DNA from: a virus
DNA length: 64,000 nt
Reading direction: 5' to 3' (one strand)
IMG/VR virus record: IMGVR_UViG_3300032288_003949
Location: 1-64,000 of that record
Shown here piece by piece: positions 1-7,306 of this stretch. How positions within the stretch are numbered: the stretch's first letter is position 1; each line of letters begins with the position of its first letter. The notes beneath the pieces are model-generated. The model saw only the letters and a list, made by a program, of their open reading frames with translations, made no database searches and was not told the DNA's origin. A program made the position numbers and the translations under genes.

Positions 1-30
1 CCTCCGGCCCGTTCTGCAGATACTGCCCTG

Positions 31-423
31 TTACTCAGCGTCGGTTGCTTCTGCCTCAGCCTTCTCGTCAGCCTTCTTCGACTTCTTGGCCTTCTTTTCG
101 GGCTTGGGAGCAGCCGGTGCCTTACCGAGATCCTCGGCGGCGACAACATCCTTGACAGCGCGGCCATTCTCGTCCTCGTAAACGAAGACGACATGGTCGC
201 CACGGAGCGTTGCGGAGAGAATCTCCGACTCCACTCCGGCAGCCTTCGCCACTGCACCGAGATCCACATCTACATCCTCGGCCTGCTGAAGCTGCGCCTG
301 TCCCAGATCCCCCTGATAGCGGGATCGGGTGCTCTTAATCAGAGCATCAGCGTTGCCTGAGCCACTGCCGATCTGGTCAGCCAGTTCAGCAGCGGCGGCA
401 CTTGCGTCATTTCCTGCGGGCAT
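31..423 (-). CDS. Small Lys/Ala-rich protein downstream of the capsid gene
   Basis: A 130-residue protein, the last gene of the capsid operon visible here, 27 bases after the major capsid protein stop. A strong ribosome site (CAGGAGGTGATGATTC) precedes the ATG. Residues 1-50 are Ala/Asp/Gln-rich, the middle (about 50-100) could be a small folded domain, and the last 30 residues are a Lys/Ala/Glu tail. Its position suggests a head accessory or head-tail connector protein, but I recognise no family. The gene is certain by ribosome site and context; the function is unknown. Confidence 0.8.
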   Translation of the reverse strand: MPAGNDASAAAAELADQIGSGSGNADALIKSTRSRYQGDLGQAQLQQAEDVDVDLGAVAKAAGVESEILSATLRGDHVVFVYEDENGRAVKDVVAAEDLGKAPAAPKPEKKAKKSKKADEKAEAEATDAE

Positions 424-450
424 GAATCATCACCTCCTGAGTGCTCGCCC

Positions 451-1512
451 CTAGGCGACAACACTCCTGTAGACAGCACGGGGATCGACGACGGCAACTC
501 CGAAGTCCAGACGGACCTTGAAGTCGACGGAATCGAGTTCCCAAGTATAGGGATCGTCCCCGCTACCAGCTGCTGCACGAGCCTCTGGGTTCTTGAGGAA
601 CACGCTCGGCTCCTCGCGACCGTTGAGGAAGCCAACAGCGAATCCAGTCACATCGCTGGGGTCGGCGAACAGGTACCAGTCGTTCGCGTCGCTCCAGTAC
701 GGATCCCTGACGACCGCGTCGTTCGGCAGGATTCCAACGAGGGGGTTCATGTTCCCCTTGTCGAACACCGAAGAAGCGGAGTCGTTAATGGTGGTTCCGG
801 TCTGCTGCGAGCGGATGATCCGGTTCGCAATCAGCTCCAGAGTCACATTCTTGACAGCCAGCGTGCGCGGGCGGACAACAATGCGACGACCGTCATCGTC
901 AGTCTGGCTCTCCAGGGTGCTGATCGCCGTTGCCAGCGAAGCCTCCGAGAGTGCGGTGGTGACAGTGTTGCTTCGCGATGAGTGGAAGGTCGCCACTCCG
1001 TCAGGAGCGGTCGGGTTCGACTCAATGAACGCGATGATGGTTTCGGTGACGAACACTGCAGCGGAGTAGCCCATCTCAGACGGGTTGTCCCTGAGCAAGG
1101 CACCAGAGTCATCGTTCACGATGGCCTGACGGGTGATGCTGTAAGTCCCGCCGTAGGTATCGATGATGAGCTCTGCGTTGTCCCGCTCACTGCGGTTCAT
1201 CTCCGGATACTCGCCGCCGTCACCGACATATCCAATGCCAGTTACGCCGTTGAGACCCCTGATGCGACGAGCGCGGAAGTCGTTAACCGACTCAACGCGT
1301 CCGTAGCGCCTGTACTGGGGCTCCACCTTGGTGTAGCCGTTGTAGACGCTGGTGCTGACGGGGCCGTAGAGGAAGGACGGGAAATCCGCCTTCGTCTTGG
1401 CCTCGGCCAGATCCATCTCGCCTGACTCGGCCTTCTGCATGAGGTCGTCGCGGTAATCCATGTATGCCTCATACAGGAGTACTGGGCGACCGATTGTTCC
1501 GAACTTGGACAT
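451..1512 (-). CDS. Major capsid protein (Mu gpT-like)
   Basis: A 353-residue shell-forming protein. It lies directly after a protease/scaffold gene and a decoration gene, the standard order of a head operon. The N-terminus (about 1-50) is helical and charged. The central part carries the 'YGGTYSITRQAIVNDD' type segment seen in Mu gpT-like major head subunits, followed by a 'RTLAVKNV' strand and a C-terminal 'DFKVRLDFGVAVVDPRAVYR' type strand. Start ATG follows GGAGAGGACTGAATC. The family assignment rests on recall of these motifs; the capsid role is strongly supported by gene order. Confidence 0.85.
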   Translation of the reverse strand: MSKFGTIGRPVLLYEAYMDYRDDLMQKAESGEMDLAEAKTKADFPSFLYGPVSTSVYNGYTKVEPQYRRYGRVESVNDFRARRIRGLNGVTGIGYVGDGGEYPEMNRSERDNAELIIDTYGGTYSITRQAIVNDDSGALLRDNPSEMGYSAAVFVTETIIAFIESNPTAPDGVATFHSSRSNTVTTALSEASLATAISTLESQTDDDGRRIVVRPRTLAVKNVTLELIANRIIRSQQTGTTINDSASSVFDKGNMNPLVGILPNDAVVRDPYWSDANDWYLFADPSDVTGFAVGFLNGREEPSVFLKNPEARAAAGSGDDPYTWELDSVDFKVRLDFGVAVVDPRAVYRSVVA

Positions 1513-1532
1513 GATTCAGTCCTCTCCGAGCC

Positions 1533-1910
1533 TTACGGCTTCAGATCGAGGTCAATCCGAACCTGATTGGTCGGGGTGCCTCGTTCGTTTTCGATTTCCA
1601 CAACTCGACCGAAGGCGGTGTTACCCGCAGAAGTCTCGGTCAGGGCGTTCGCGCTGGTGATGTAGATGGCCTCGCCTACGGCGAATCCAGCTACCTCTGC
1701 TACCTGCACGATTCCCTTTGTGATGAGGAAGTAATCCTCATCGTCTTCAATGGTGCTCGCATCAGCAATCGTGCTGTCGAATCCTGGCGAGACCTGCTTG
1801 ACGGCGATTCCCACGAAGTTGCCCTCCTTTACCGGCTTGCCATGATCGATGGCTGCCGAGGCGGTCGTGTTCGTGACATAAACGCCGCGTCCTGGCCTGT
1901 TATAGGGCAT
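1533..1910 (-). CDS. Short head decoration protein (DUF2190-like)
   Basis: A 125-residue beta-rich protein. Its start codon overlaps the stop of the protease gene (TAATG), so translation is probably coupled. It is homologous end to end with the protein at 50067-50756: both begin MPY, share a 'GIAVKQ...GFDS.IAD' block and a 'F.VG.A.....' block, and end in the same 'VDLDLKP'. Such capsid decoration proteins bind the outside of the shell. This copy lacks the roughly 100-residue insert of its paralogue. Confidence 0.8.
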   Translation of the reverse strand: MPYNRPGRGVYVTNTTASAAIDHGKPVKEGNFVGIAVKQVSPGFDSTIADASTIEDDEDYFLITKGIVQVAEVAGFAVGEAIYITSANALTETSAGNTAFGRVVEIENERGTPTNQVRIDLDLKP

Positions 1911-3115
1911 TAGACGCTCTCCTTCTCGTTGTTTCCGTATGCCTGCTCTGGGTCAATCCCAGCCTCCTCCAAGAACTCTTGGAAGAAGGGCTTCTCCACT
2001 GGAGCCGGAGCAGCTTCGCCGTCTGTGTCAGACGGACCCTGATCCTCAACTCTGGTGGGCATGACCTCCGCGAGAAGCTCCTTCGCCTCGCGGATATCGC
2101 CTTCCACGCTCTCACGGAGAGCGTCAACGGCAACCTTTTCCTCGGTGTCCTGCTGGTCAAGCTTTGCAGTCGGCTCATCGCCTTCCAGCTGATACTCAGC
2201 CTTCAGCTTCGCCTCTGCCTTGCTCGGCAACGCGGCCTCCGAGATGATGGTGTGAGCCTCGTCGCGCAGGTCACGGAGCTGAATCAGACGCTTCGCGGAC
2301 TCAGCAACCTTGGTTGCCTCCTCCAGCGCGTCCTTCCGTGCCTCCTCGCGAGCCTCGGCGCGGGCCTCCTCCAGCTGCTGCTGGTGGCGCTCGGCCTGCT
2401 TCTTGATCGCAGCCTGAGTTCTCTCAGCTACGATCTCGTTGACAGCCCTAGACGCGCCGCTATTCGGGTCACGCAGGGCCTCCTCTAGCTGCTTCACGAT
2501 GTCGCCTCCTTCGGCGTTGTCGTCGGTTTTCTCGTCGCCTTCAGCTACGAGACCCTCAATGAGATCTGCGACGCGGCCACCTGCTCCGCCTTCGCTGACC
2601 CAATCCACAGAGCCAGGGGGGTTCTGCCTGATCCCCTCGACTACCCAGACCTGCTCTCCGCCCTCATCGGTCGGATGAACCTCGGTTGCCTTTGCTCTGA
2701 TGGAAGCTTCAAGTAGTTCGGGATCCTCTTCGATCAGCTTCTTGACCTGACCGACAGGCTTCACCTTGGCGACTACTGCGCCCTGTCCGAAGCGACCCTC
2801 TGCTGGCACGGAGTCATCCCACCAGCTCTCCAGGATCCTGCCGCCGAGATCGCGGATGCTTCGGGGCAAGCCGCCAGCGGCCTTCTTCGCTTCGGGGCTC
2901 TGGTGGTCGATATACATCTTCCAGCCAGTAAAAACATCGGCGTTCTCCCGCAGCATGTCCGGCGTGTACTTGTGCCTGCCGAGTCCCTGCCCAATCGTGG
3001 GACGAATTACATGGATCAGAACCGTCCCGTCGCCTTGGAGCGCAGTTGGGCGGGAAGCGAGCGCTTCCTGCAGCTCAAGAGCGGCGGTGTCGTGTACTTC
3101 GGTAGTTGTGGCCAC
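1910..3115 (-). CDS. Capsid maturation protease fused to scaffold
   Basis: A 401-residue protein with two parts. Residues 1 to about 190 look like a head maturation protease: 'MYIDHQ' supplies a candidate catalytic His and 'GSVDWVSEGGAGG' a candidate Ser, as in many actinophage maturation proteases. Residues about 205-330 are a long Glu/Lys/Arg/Gln coiled coil typical of a scaffolding domain. The C-terminus ends in an acidic Pro/Ala linker and a 'FFQEFLEEAGIDPEQAYG' capsid-binding-like tail. Translation starts at GTG with a weak ribosome site. It is the best candidate for the enzyme that would cut the MxSP linkers of the giant proteins, which is inference. Confidence 0.82.
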   Translation of the reverse strand: MATTTEVHDTAALELQEALASRPTALQGDGTVLIHVIRPTIGQGLGRHKYTPDMLRENADVFTGWKMYIDHQSPEAKKAAGGLPRSIRDLGGRILESWWDDSVPAEGRFGQGAVVAKVKPVGQVKKLIEEDPELLEASIRAKATEVHPTDEGGEQVWVVEGIRQNPPGSVDWVSEGGAGGRVADLIEGLVAEGDEKTDDNAEGGDIVKQLEEALRDPNSGASRAVNEIVAERTQAAIKKQAERHQQQLEEARAEAREEARKDALEEATKVAESAKRLIQLRDLRDEAHTIISEAALPSKAEAKLKAEYQLEGDEPTAKLDQQDTEEKVAVDALRESVEGDIREAKELLAEVMPTRVEDQGPSDTDGEAAPAPVEKPFFQEFLEEAGIDPEQAYGNNEKESV

Positions 3116-3209
3116 AAGGAAAGCCTAAGAACGATCTGTAGCTCCGCCACAATCGGACTTTTGCGACGCTCTATAGCGTTTCAGGCTAATTGTCGTGGCG
3201 CACGACAGT
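3116..3209 (-). promoter_or_regulatory. Leader of the capsid operon with a palindromic operator
   Basis: A 94-base gap before the protease GTG. It holds a perfect inverted repeat TGTCGTG-GCG-CACGACA at 3191-3207, with a further half-site TTGTCGTGG just upstream (3214-3222). On the minus strand GACAATTAGCC...CTATAG sequences could serve as a promoter. A related palindrome (TGTCGT-N5-ACGACA) lies upstream of the DUF932 gene at 21312-21328, so one regulator may act at both sites. Confidence 0.45.
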
Positions 3210-3704
3210 TTAGTTGTCGTGGCCCGCCTGATTCATGGCGAGTTGAAGTGCGTCGGAGAATGGACCTGCCCGTGCCGCGCTTTTCTCCCATTTCACGATC
3301 TCTGGATGCTCACCACTGCGGTCGATATCGGTTACCCATAGCTCTTGCCGTCCCGCTTCGCAGACCTGGACCATGAGTATTTCCTTGCGATCTGGGTGTT
3401 CTCTTGGCAGCGGGCCGTCTTTCGCCTGCGCTGGGTCGAGTGTCCATGCCATCTGGATCCGCGCCACGATGTTGGCGTTCATTTCTATCAGCGCGGCGAT
3501 GATCGTCGGCAAACCTTCTTGCTCCATAAGGCTCCTGTCGCCCGTGTCGGGATCGACAAGTGGCAGCAGGCAGAAACCTGCAGGCGCGTCGATGAGCAGA
3601 ATCGGCAGCCAGTCATGTTCTGGTGGCAGGTTCTCGCCTGCCGCTTCCGCTCGCTCCAGCGCTGCGTCACGGAAGTCTTCGAATGTCGGCGGCTGCTCAG
3701 GCAT
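3210..3704 (-). CDS. Hypothetical protein after DNA ligase
   Basis: A 164-residue protein whose ATG lies inside the last codons of the ligase gene (8-base overlap), so the two are co-translated. It has a helical acidic N-terminus and a beta-alpha middle ('LPILLIDAPAGFCLLPLV'), with no signal peptide or membrane segment. I do not recognise the family. Coupling to the ligase suggests a DNA-related accessory role, but context is the only evidence. Confidence 0.75.
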   Translation of the reverse strand: MPEQPPTFEDFRDAALERAEAAGENLPPEHDWLPILLIDAPAGFCLLPLVDPDTGDRSLMEQEGLPTIIAALIEMNANIVARIQMAWTLDPAQAKDGPLPREHPDRKEILMVQVCEAGRQELWVTDIDRSGEHPEIVKWEKSAARAGPFSDALQLAMNQAGHDN

Positions 3705-4647
3705 CGATTACGCACTCGGCTGCAGGCTTGTCATCGCGGAGCTTGGCGAATTGCGGGTGCCGGAATCCGCCTGTGGGCATGATGCCCATGTGCTTTATTT
3801 CGATGACCTTGCCGAGCCATGCGTCGGGGTTGTCGGTCATGTGCTGGCGGGTCGTCATGTCCATGCCGCTGCACCGTCCCGTTTCGATCAGGTTGCCCTG
3901 CTGGTCGTATTGGCTGAAGATCACCGCTCCGACCATTCCGGCGAAGCCGTTCTCGCCAGGTTTGAAGCCTGTGACCACCACATCGATGTTGTCTTGCGGC
4001 TTAATCTTTGTCCAGCCGCCCCCGCGCTGCCCGCTTGCGTATCTCGCGGTCGTGTCCTTTATGACCATGCCTTCGAATCCTTGGGCGAGCAGGGCTTGCA
4101 CCGACTCGTCGTTTACTTCGACCTGCGGCACTAGCTGGATGCGATTCAGGCTGATCTTGTCGAAGAGCCGCTCCAGCAGGTCGCGCCGCTTTGTGTATGG
4201 CAGGCTTCTTGCGTCGATGCCGCCGTGTGCGATCAGGTCGAAGACCATGTAGGTGATTTTCTCGGACTTCGCGGCTGCCTTCGCCGTGCTGGATCCCAAG
4301 ACGCTCTGGACGGTTCCCCAATCGTGGGTCACTTGGCCGTCTTCGATGGTCAGGGCAACGGCTTCGCCGTCCAGCCATGTCCCTGTTGGCAGGTGTTCGC
4401 CAAGCTCGGCTTCGATCATGGGCAGGCTGCCGTCGTGTGACTTCGCGCTCCGCGTGTAGAGGTGGACTCCGTCGTCGGCGATGTGGGTCAGGAGTCGCCA
4501 GCCGTCAAGCTTCGGCTCGCCCACATATCGCGGGTCGGAGAAGTTGTCGGGACTCATGCCCTTCTTGAGCGCCTCGGCGTTCTGTGCCAGCTTCTCTGGG
4601 CTGGTCGGTGCTGCGTATTTCTGGGGTGCTGCGGTCGTGGTAGCCAT
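3697..4647 (-). CDS. ATP-dependent DNA ligase
   Basis: A 316-residue nucleotidyltransferase that seals DNA nicks using ATP. Motif I is 'EPKLDGWR' (Lys is the AMP acceptor, near residue 45), motif III 'LDGEAVA', motif IIIa 'YMVFDLIAHG', motif IV 'EGMVIKD' and motif V 'GWTKIKP'. A C-terminal OB-fold region of about 100 residues follows. The upstream in-frame ATG is rejected because the -10 element (TATGTT, minus strand, 4675-4680) and the CAACCGACCAAGGAG leader lie between it and this start. The gene is divergent from Ku, which suggests joint use in end joining or genome circularisation. Confidence 0.93.
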   Translation of the reverse strand: MATTTAAPQKYAAPTSPEKLAQNAEALKKGMSPDNFSDPRYVGEPKLDGWRLLTHIADDGVHLYTRSAKSHDGSLPMIEAELGEHLPTGTWLDGEAVALTIEDGQVTHDWGTVQSVLGSSTAKAAAKSEKITYMVFDLIAHGGIDARSLPYTKRRDLLERLFDKISLNRIQLVPQVEVNDESVQALLAQGFEGMVIKDTTARYASGQRGGGWTKIKPQDNIDVVVTGFKPGENGFAGMVGAVIFSQYDQQGNLIETGRCSGMDMTTRQHMTDNPDAWLGKVIEIKHMGIMPTGGFRHPQFAKLRDDKPAAECVIDA

Positions 4648-4806
4648 GTCTCTCCTTGGTCGGTTGCGCGATAGAACATAGCACATCTGGCGTATGCTAA
4701 AACTGGTGCGGTTTGGCGGCGGCGATTCATTTCTCAGTCTCCGACACTTCTGCCGCCGGATCTGCTACGATGTATCGCACAGTGCAATCCGATCAAGGAG
4801 GAAGTC
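4648..4806. promoter_or_regulatory. Divergent promoters of ligase and Ku
   Basis: The minus strand carries an extended -10 TGC-TATGTT (4675-4683) followed by the leader CGCGCAACCGACCAAGGAG for ligase. The plus strand carries TGC-TACGAT (4763-4771) followed by a GTGCAATCCGATCAAGGAGG leader for Ku. The two leaders are of the same type, so the pair is probably expressed together. Confidence 0.65.
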
Positions 4807-5634
4807 ATGAGGGGAACCCATAGCAATCTAGTCGTCACCACAGTGACGGACGAGGCCACTGGCGAGGAGCGCCCGCTGTTCGCCTTTCCTGTCCAGATCT
4901 GCAAGGCTGTCGACAACAAGGAGGTCAGGTTCGACCGCCGTGCGCCTTCGGGCGGCGAGGTTGAGCAGCTTTACCGTGACTCGGTCACGGGCGAGATGCT
5001 CAAGAGCGGCGATCTCATTCGGGGCATCGCGACTGGGGATTCGTTCCAGCAGATTCCCGATGAGCAGATCAAGGCCATCGACGAGGCTCTCGCTTCCAAG
5101 GAGATCTGCGTTGAGCGCACGGTCGACTTGGACGATGTGCCGTTTGAGCGTGTGACGGGGTGCTACTTCGTGCAGGTTCCCGCCAAGGGCGGGGCGCACA
5201 AGTCCTACCGTCTGCTCTACGAGGCCCTTCAGGGGTCGGATGGTCAGTCGGCAAGGGCGCTGCGGGTCAAGTATGTCCCGCGCTCCCGTCAAAAGCTGGC
5301 TGTCATCTACGCCGACACCAAGCTGCAGTGCCTGATGCTGGTCACTCTTGACTACGCAGCGGCAGTGCGCGAGCCGGACGAGCAGGTGCTGTCGCATCTG
5401 CAGGCCGATGTGTCGCCGGAGATGGTCGGCAAGGCGCGGGCTGTCGTGGACGCGCTGGACTCGGAGGATCGTGGCGGCTGGGATGCGCCCATCGACGAGA
5501 CCATCGTTCGCCGTCAGGAGTTGGTCGAGGCCGCTCTCGCTGGCGAGGGCATCGAGGTTCCGGACGCCGCTCCGGCGCTGGATGCCAACACCGAGGTTGA
5601 GAACATGCTGGAGGCTTCTCTCGCTTCCCTGTAG
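4807..5634 (+). CDS. ku: Ku-like DNA end-binding protein
   Basis: A 275-residue homologue of bacterial Ku, the homodimeric ring that threads on DNA ends and recruits a ligase in non-homologous end joining. Recognisable Ku features are the N-terminal 'FPVQICKAVDNKEVRFDRR' type strand, the central 'VERTVDLDDVPFERVTGCYFVQVP' segment leading to 'KGGAHKSYRLLYEAL', and the C-terminal 'QKLAVIYADTKLQCLMLVTLDYAAAVR' barrel strand. Length matches the Ku core with only a short acidic C-terminus. Mycobacteriophages Corndog and Omega are known to encode Ku. Here a ligase lies divergently next to it. The start is fixed by AAGGAGGAAGTC. Confidence 0.88.
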   Translation: MRGTHSNLVVTTVTDEATGEERPLFAFPVQICKAVDNKEVRFDRRAPSGGEVEQLYRDSVTGEMLKSGDLIRGIATGDSFQQIPDEQIKAIDEALASKEICVERTVDLDDVPFERVTGCYFVQVPAKGGAHKSYRLLYEALQGSDGQSARALRVKYVPRSRQKLAVIYADTKLQCLMLVTLDYAAAVREPDEQVLSHLQADVSPEMVGKARAVVDALDSEDRGGWDAPIDETIVRRQELVEAALAGEGIEVPDAAPALDANTEVENMLEASLASL

Positions 5635-5655
5635 TTTCGGGTTCTCCTCCCCGAA

Positions 5656-5688
5656 GACGAAGCCCCGCCATGTGCGGGGCTTTCGTCG
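5656..5688 (+). terminator. Terminator between Ku and SSB
   Basis: Stem AGCCCCGC / GCGGGGCT with loop CATGT, followed by TTTCGTC and flanked by GACGA/TCGTC that lengthens the stem. It lies between two convergent genes and can serve both directions. Confidence 0.75.
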
Positions 5689-5704
5689 TTCTGGGGGGTC
5701 TTGC

Positions 5705-6115
5705 TCAGAAGGGAATGTCGTCTGTGGATCCCGACGGTGCGGCTGGTGCCGACACGGGGATATCCGAGGTGTTTCCGTTCTGTGACGCGCCTTCCTTGCC
5801 GCCCATGAATGCGACATTGTCGGCGACGATCTCTACCGCCTGCCGCTTGCCGTCATCTGACTCCCACTCGCGCCAGCGGAGCTTGCCTGTGATGGCAACC
5901 TTGCGGCCCTTGCTCATGTATTGGGCCACATTCTCGCCCTGTGATCCCCAGATGGTCACATCGAAGTAATTCGGTGCGTCCACCCACTGATCGCCCTGTT
6001 TCCTGCGGGCGTTGTTGGCGATCCTGAGCTTGCAAACCGACCCGCCTTGGGTCTGCTTGAGCTCTGGGTCGCGTGTCAGGTTGCCTGTGATGGCAACCGT
6101 GTTTATATCCTGCAT
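5705..6115 (-). CDS. ssb: Single-stranded DNA-binding protein
   Basis: A 136-residue OB-fold SSB. It begins with 'INTVAITGNLTRDPEL', has the 'GRKVAITGKL..REWE..DGKRQ' strand pair, and ends in the acidic protein-interaction tip DDIPF after a Pro/Ala/Ser linker. It coats single-stranded DNA and recruits replication and repair partners. It converges with Ku. Start follows AGGAGGCCCC upstream of the ATG. Confidence 0.93.
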   Translation of the reverse strand: MQDINTVAITGNLTRDPELKQTQGGSVCKLRIANNARRKQGDQWVDAPNYFDVTIWGSQGENVAQYMSKGRKVAITGKLRWREWESDDGKRQAVEIVADNVAFMGGKEGASQNGNTSDIPVSAPAAPSGSTDDIPF

Positions 6116-6167
6116 GGGGCCTCCTTCTGGCCGGTGTTTTCGGGCAGGTTACTACGCGGGGCGGTCG

Positions 6168-6899
6168 CTAGAGCGACTCAATCACATCTATTGCGAGATA
6201 TCCTGTGCTCGGATAGGTCTGGATCACGCCGCTGTCGGTGATCGTGATCTCTGCGTCGTAGATACCTGGAGTGTCAAGGTCGCCTGATGTCCACGGGACT
6301 CGGATGAGCCCTTCGTCGGCATCTACCAGCGAGATTGCTCTCGTCACGCTCTTGCGCGTCGTGTTGGTCGTGGTGATGGCGATGGCTGGGCTGCTGCCGC
6401 CTGTCAGGGAGCTGGTTGCGGTCAGGGTAGGCACATCGGTTCCGGTGAGTGTTCCGCCGAAGGTGATCACCCAAGGCCCGCCAGCGGATCCAGTCACGGT
6501 CAGGTCGCCATAACCGATGGTTCCGAGTTCTTCAAGCTCGTTCTTGACGGTCGTCGCGCTCGCGTTTTTTGCGATGGCATCGGTAGTGTCGTCAAGGAAG
6601 GTAAGCGTGAAGGTTCCGCCTGTCGGGGATCCGCTGATCGTTATGGTCTGCTGCTCATCTTCGCCTTCGCGCTGAATCATGGAGAAGGTTCCGGTCGCGC
6701 CCGTCAGGTCGACGGGGTTAGAGCCCTCGCGCAATTGCAAGTCCAGCGGTTTGTTGTCTCCTGTCTTTACCTGATACATCTGCGTGTCCTTAGTCTCTTG
6801 GAAGATTGCTACAGCGGCCTGCAAGGTGATTGTCGCATGAGTTCGGTCTGGCTCCACGATGTTTGCGGGCTGATTCTCTGGAATGGCGTAGAGCGTCAT
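6168..6899 (-). CDS. Baseplate BppU-like protein with inserted beta module
   Basis: A 243-residue protein. Residues about 41-80 ('MYQVKTGDNKPLDLQLREG...VDLTGATGTFSMI') and 190-240 ('PGIYDAEITITD...YPSTGYLAIDV') look like the two halves of a BppU-type N-terminal immunoglobulin-like domain. Between them is a roughly 90-residue module ('GGTFTLTF....NASATTVKNELEEL.TIGYGDLTV') that also occurs in the long decoration protein at 50067-50756. The start is supported by an ATGA overlap with the gene upstream. It is probably a baseplate or other virion surface protein. Confidence 0.65.
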   Translation of the reverse strand: MTLYAIPENQPANIVEPDRTHATITLQAAVAIFQETKDTQMYQVKTGDNKPLDLQLREGSNPVDLTGATGTFSMIQREGEDEQQTITISGSPTGGTFTLTFLDDTTDAIAKNASATTVKNELEELGTIGYGDLTVTGSAGGPWVITFGGTLTGTDVPTLTATSSLTGGSSPAIAITTTNTTRKSVTRAISLVDADEGLIRVPWTSGDLDTPGIYDAEITITDSGVIQTYPSTGYLAIDVIESL

Positions 6900-7147
6900 T
6901 CGTCACTGCCGTTCCTTCTCATGATTATCCAGCCGCGTCCGAGAATGGCTCCGACTGCTGCGAGCATGACTCCGTGGATCTCGGCGGGTGCCGAGTAGGT
7001 CGTGCTGAAACTGTCTACGGTCACCGAGATCGCCCAGACGATGGTGACGACACCAGCAATGAACATCGCGAGCGGCCCGTGATGCTCGGCATCAGTGCGT
7101 CGTCTGTCTGCGATCCGGCGTTGCGGCTTCTTAGGCGGTTTCGGCAT
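6896..7147 (-). CDS. Small protein with two membrane helices (holin candidate)
   Basis: An 83-residue protein with a very basic N-terminus (KPPKKPQRRIADRRR), a helix at about 27-45 ('MFIAGVVTIVWAISVTV') and a second at about 58-75 ('GVMLAAVGAILGRGWIIM'). The start lies one base after the TGA of the preceding membrane gene and the stop overlaps the next start by ATGA. Two small membrane proteins in a row in a late operon are compatible with a holin/antiholin pair, but topology is the only evidence. Confidence 0.7.
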   Translation of the reverse strand: MPKPPKKPQRRIADRRRTDAEHHGPLAMFIAGVVTIVWAISVTVDSFSTTYSAPAEIHGVMLAAVGAILGRGWIIMRRNGSDE

Positions 7148-7306
7148 TCATGCCGACCTTCCGCCTGTGACCACACCGAGAATTACTCCGGCGACCAATC
7201 CGATGGCGCTCGCTACGATGTCAATGGTGTTCGGAGCCGCGACGATCACAATCGCGACGGCGGTCAAGATGAGCAGCAAGCCCGCTTTCCCTTCAATGGT
7301 CTGCAT
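7148..7306 (-). CDS. 52-residue membrane protein (holin candidate)
   Basis: A short gene whose ATG overlaps the TAA of the 3786-residue gene (TAATG). It encodes 52 residues starting MQTIEGKAG, with two hydrophobic helices (about 9-24 and 29-47) separated by 'APNTID', and ends in GGRSA. Translational coupling on both sides makes it very likely real. The role could be a holin or small membrane protein; there is no family evidence. Confidence 0.7.
   Translation of the reverse strand: MQTIEGKAGLLLILTAVAIVIVAAPNTIDIVASAIGLVAGVILGVVTGGRSA

Noticed and set aside
4828-5817. 329-residue minus-strand frame opposite Ku
   Set aside because: Ku reading has family motifs and a ribosome site; the antisense frame has neither.
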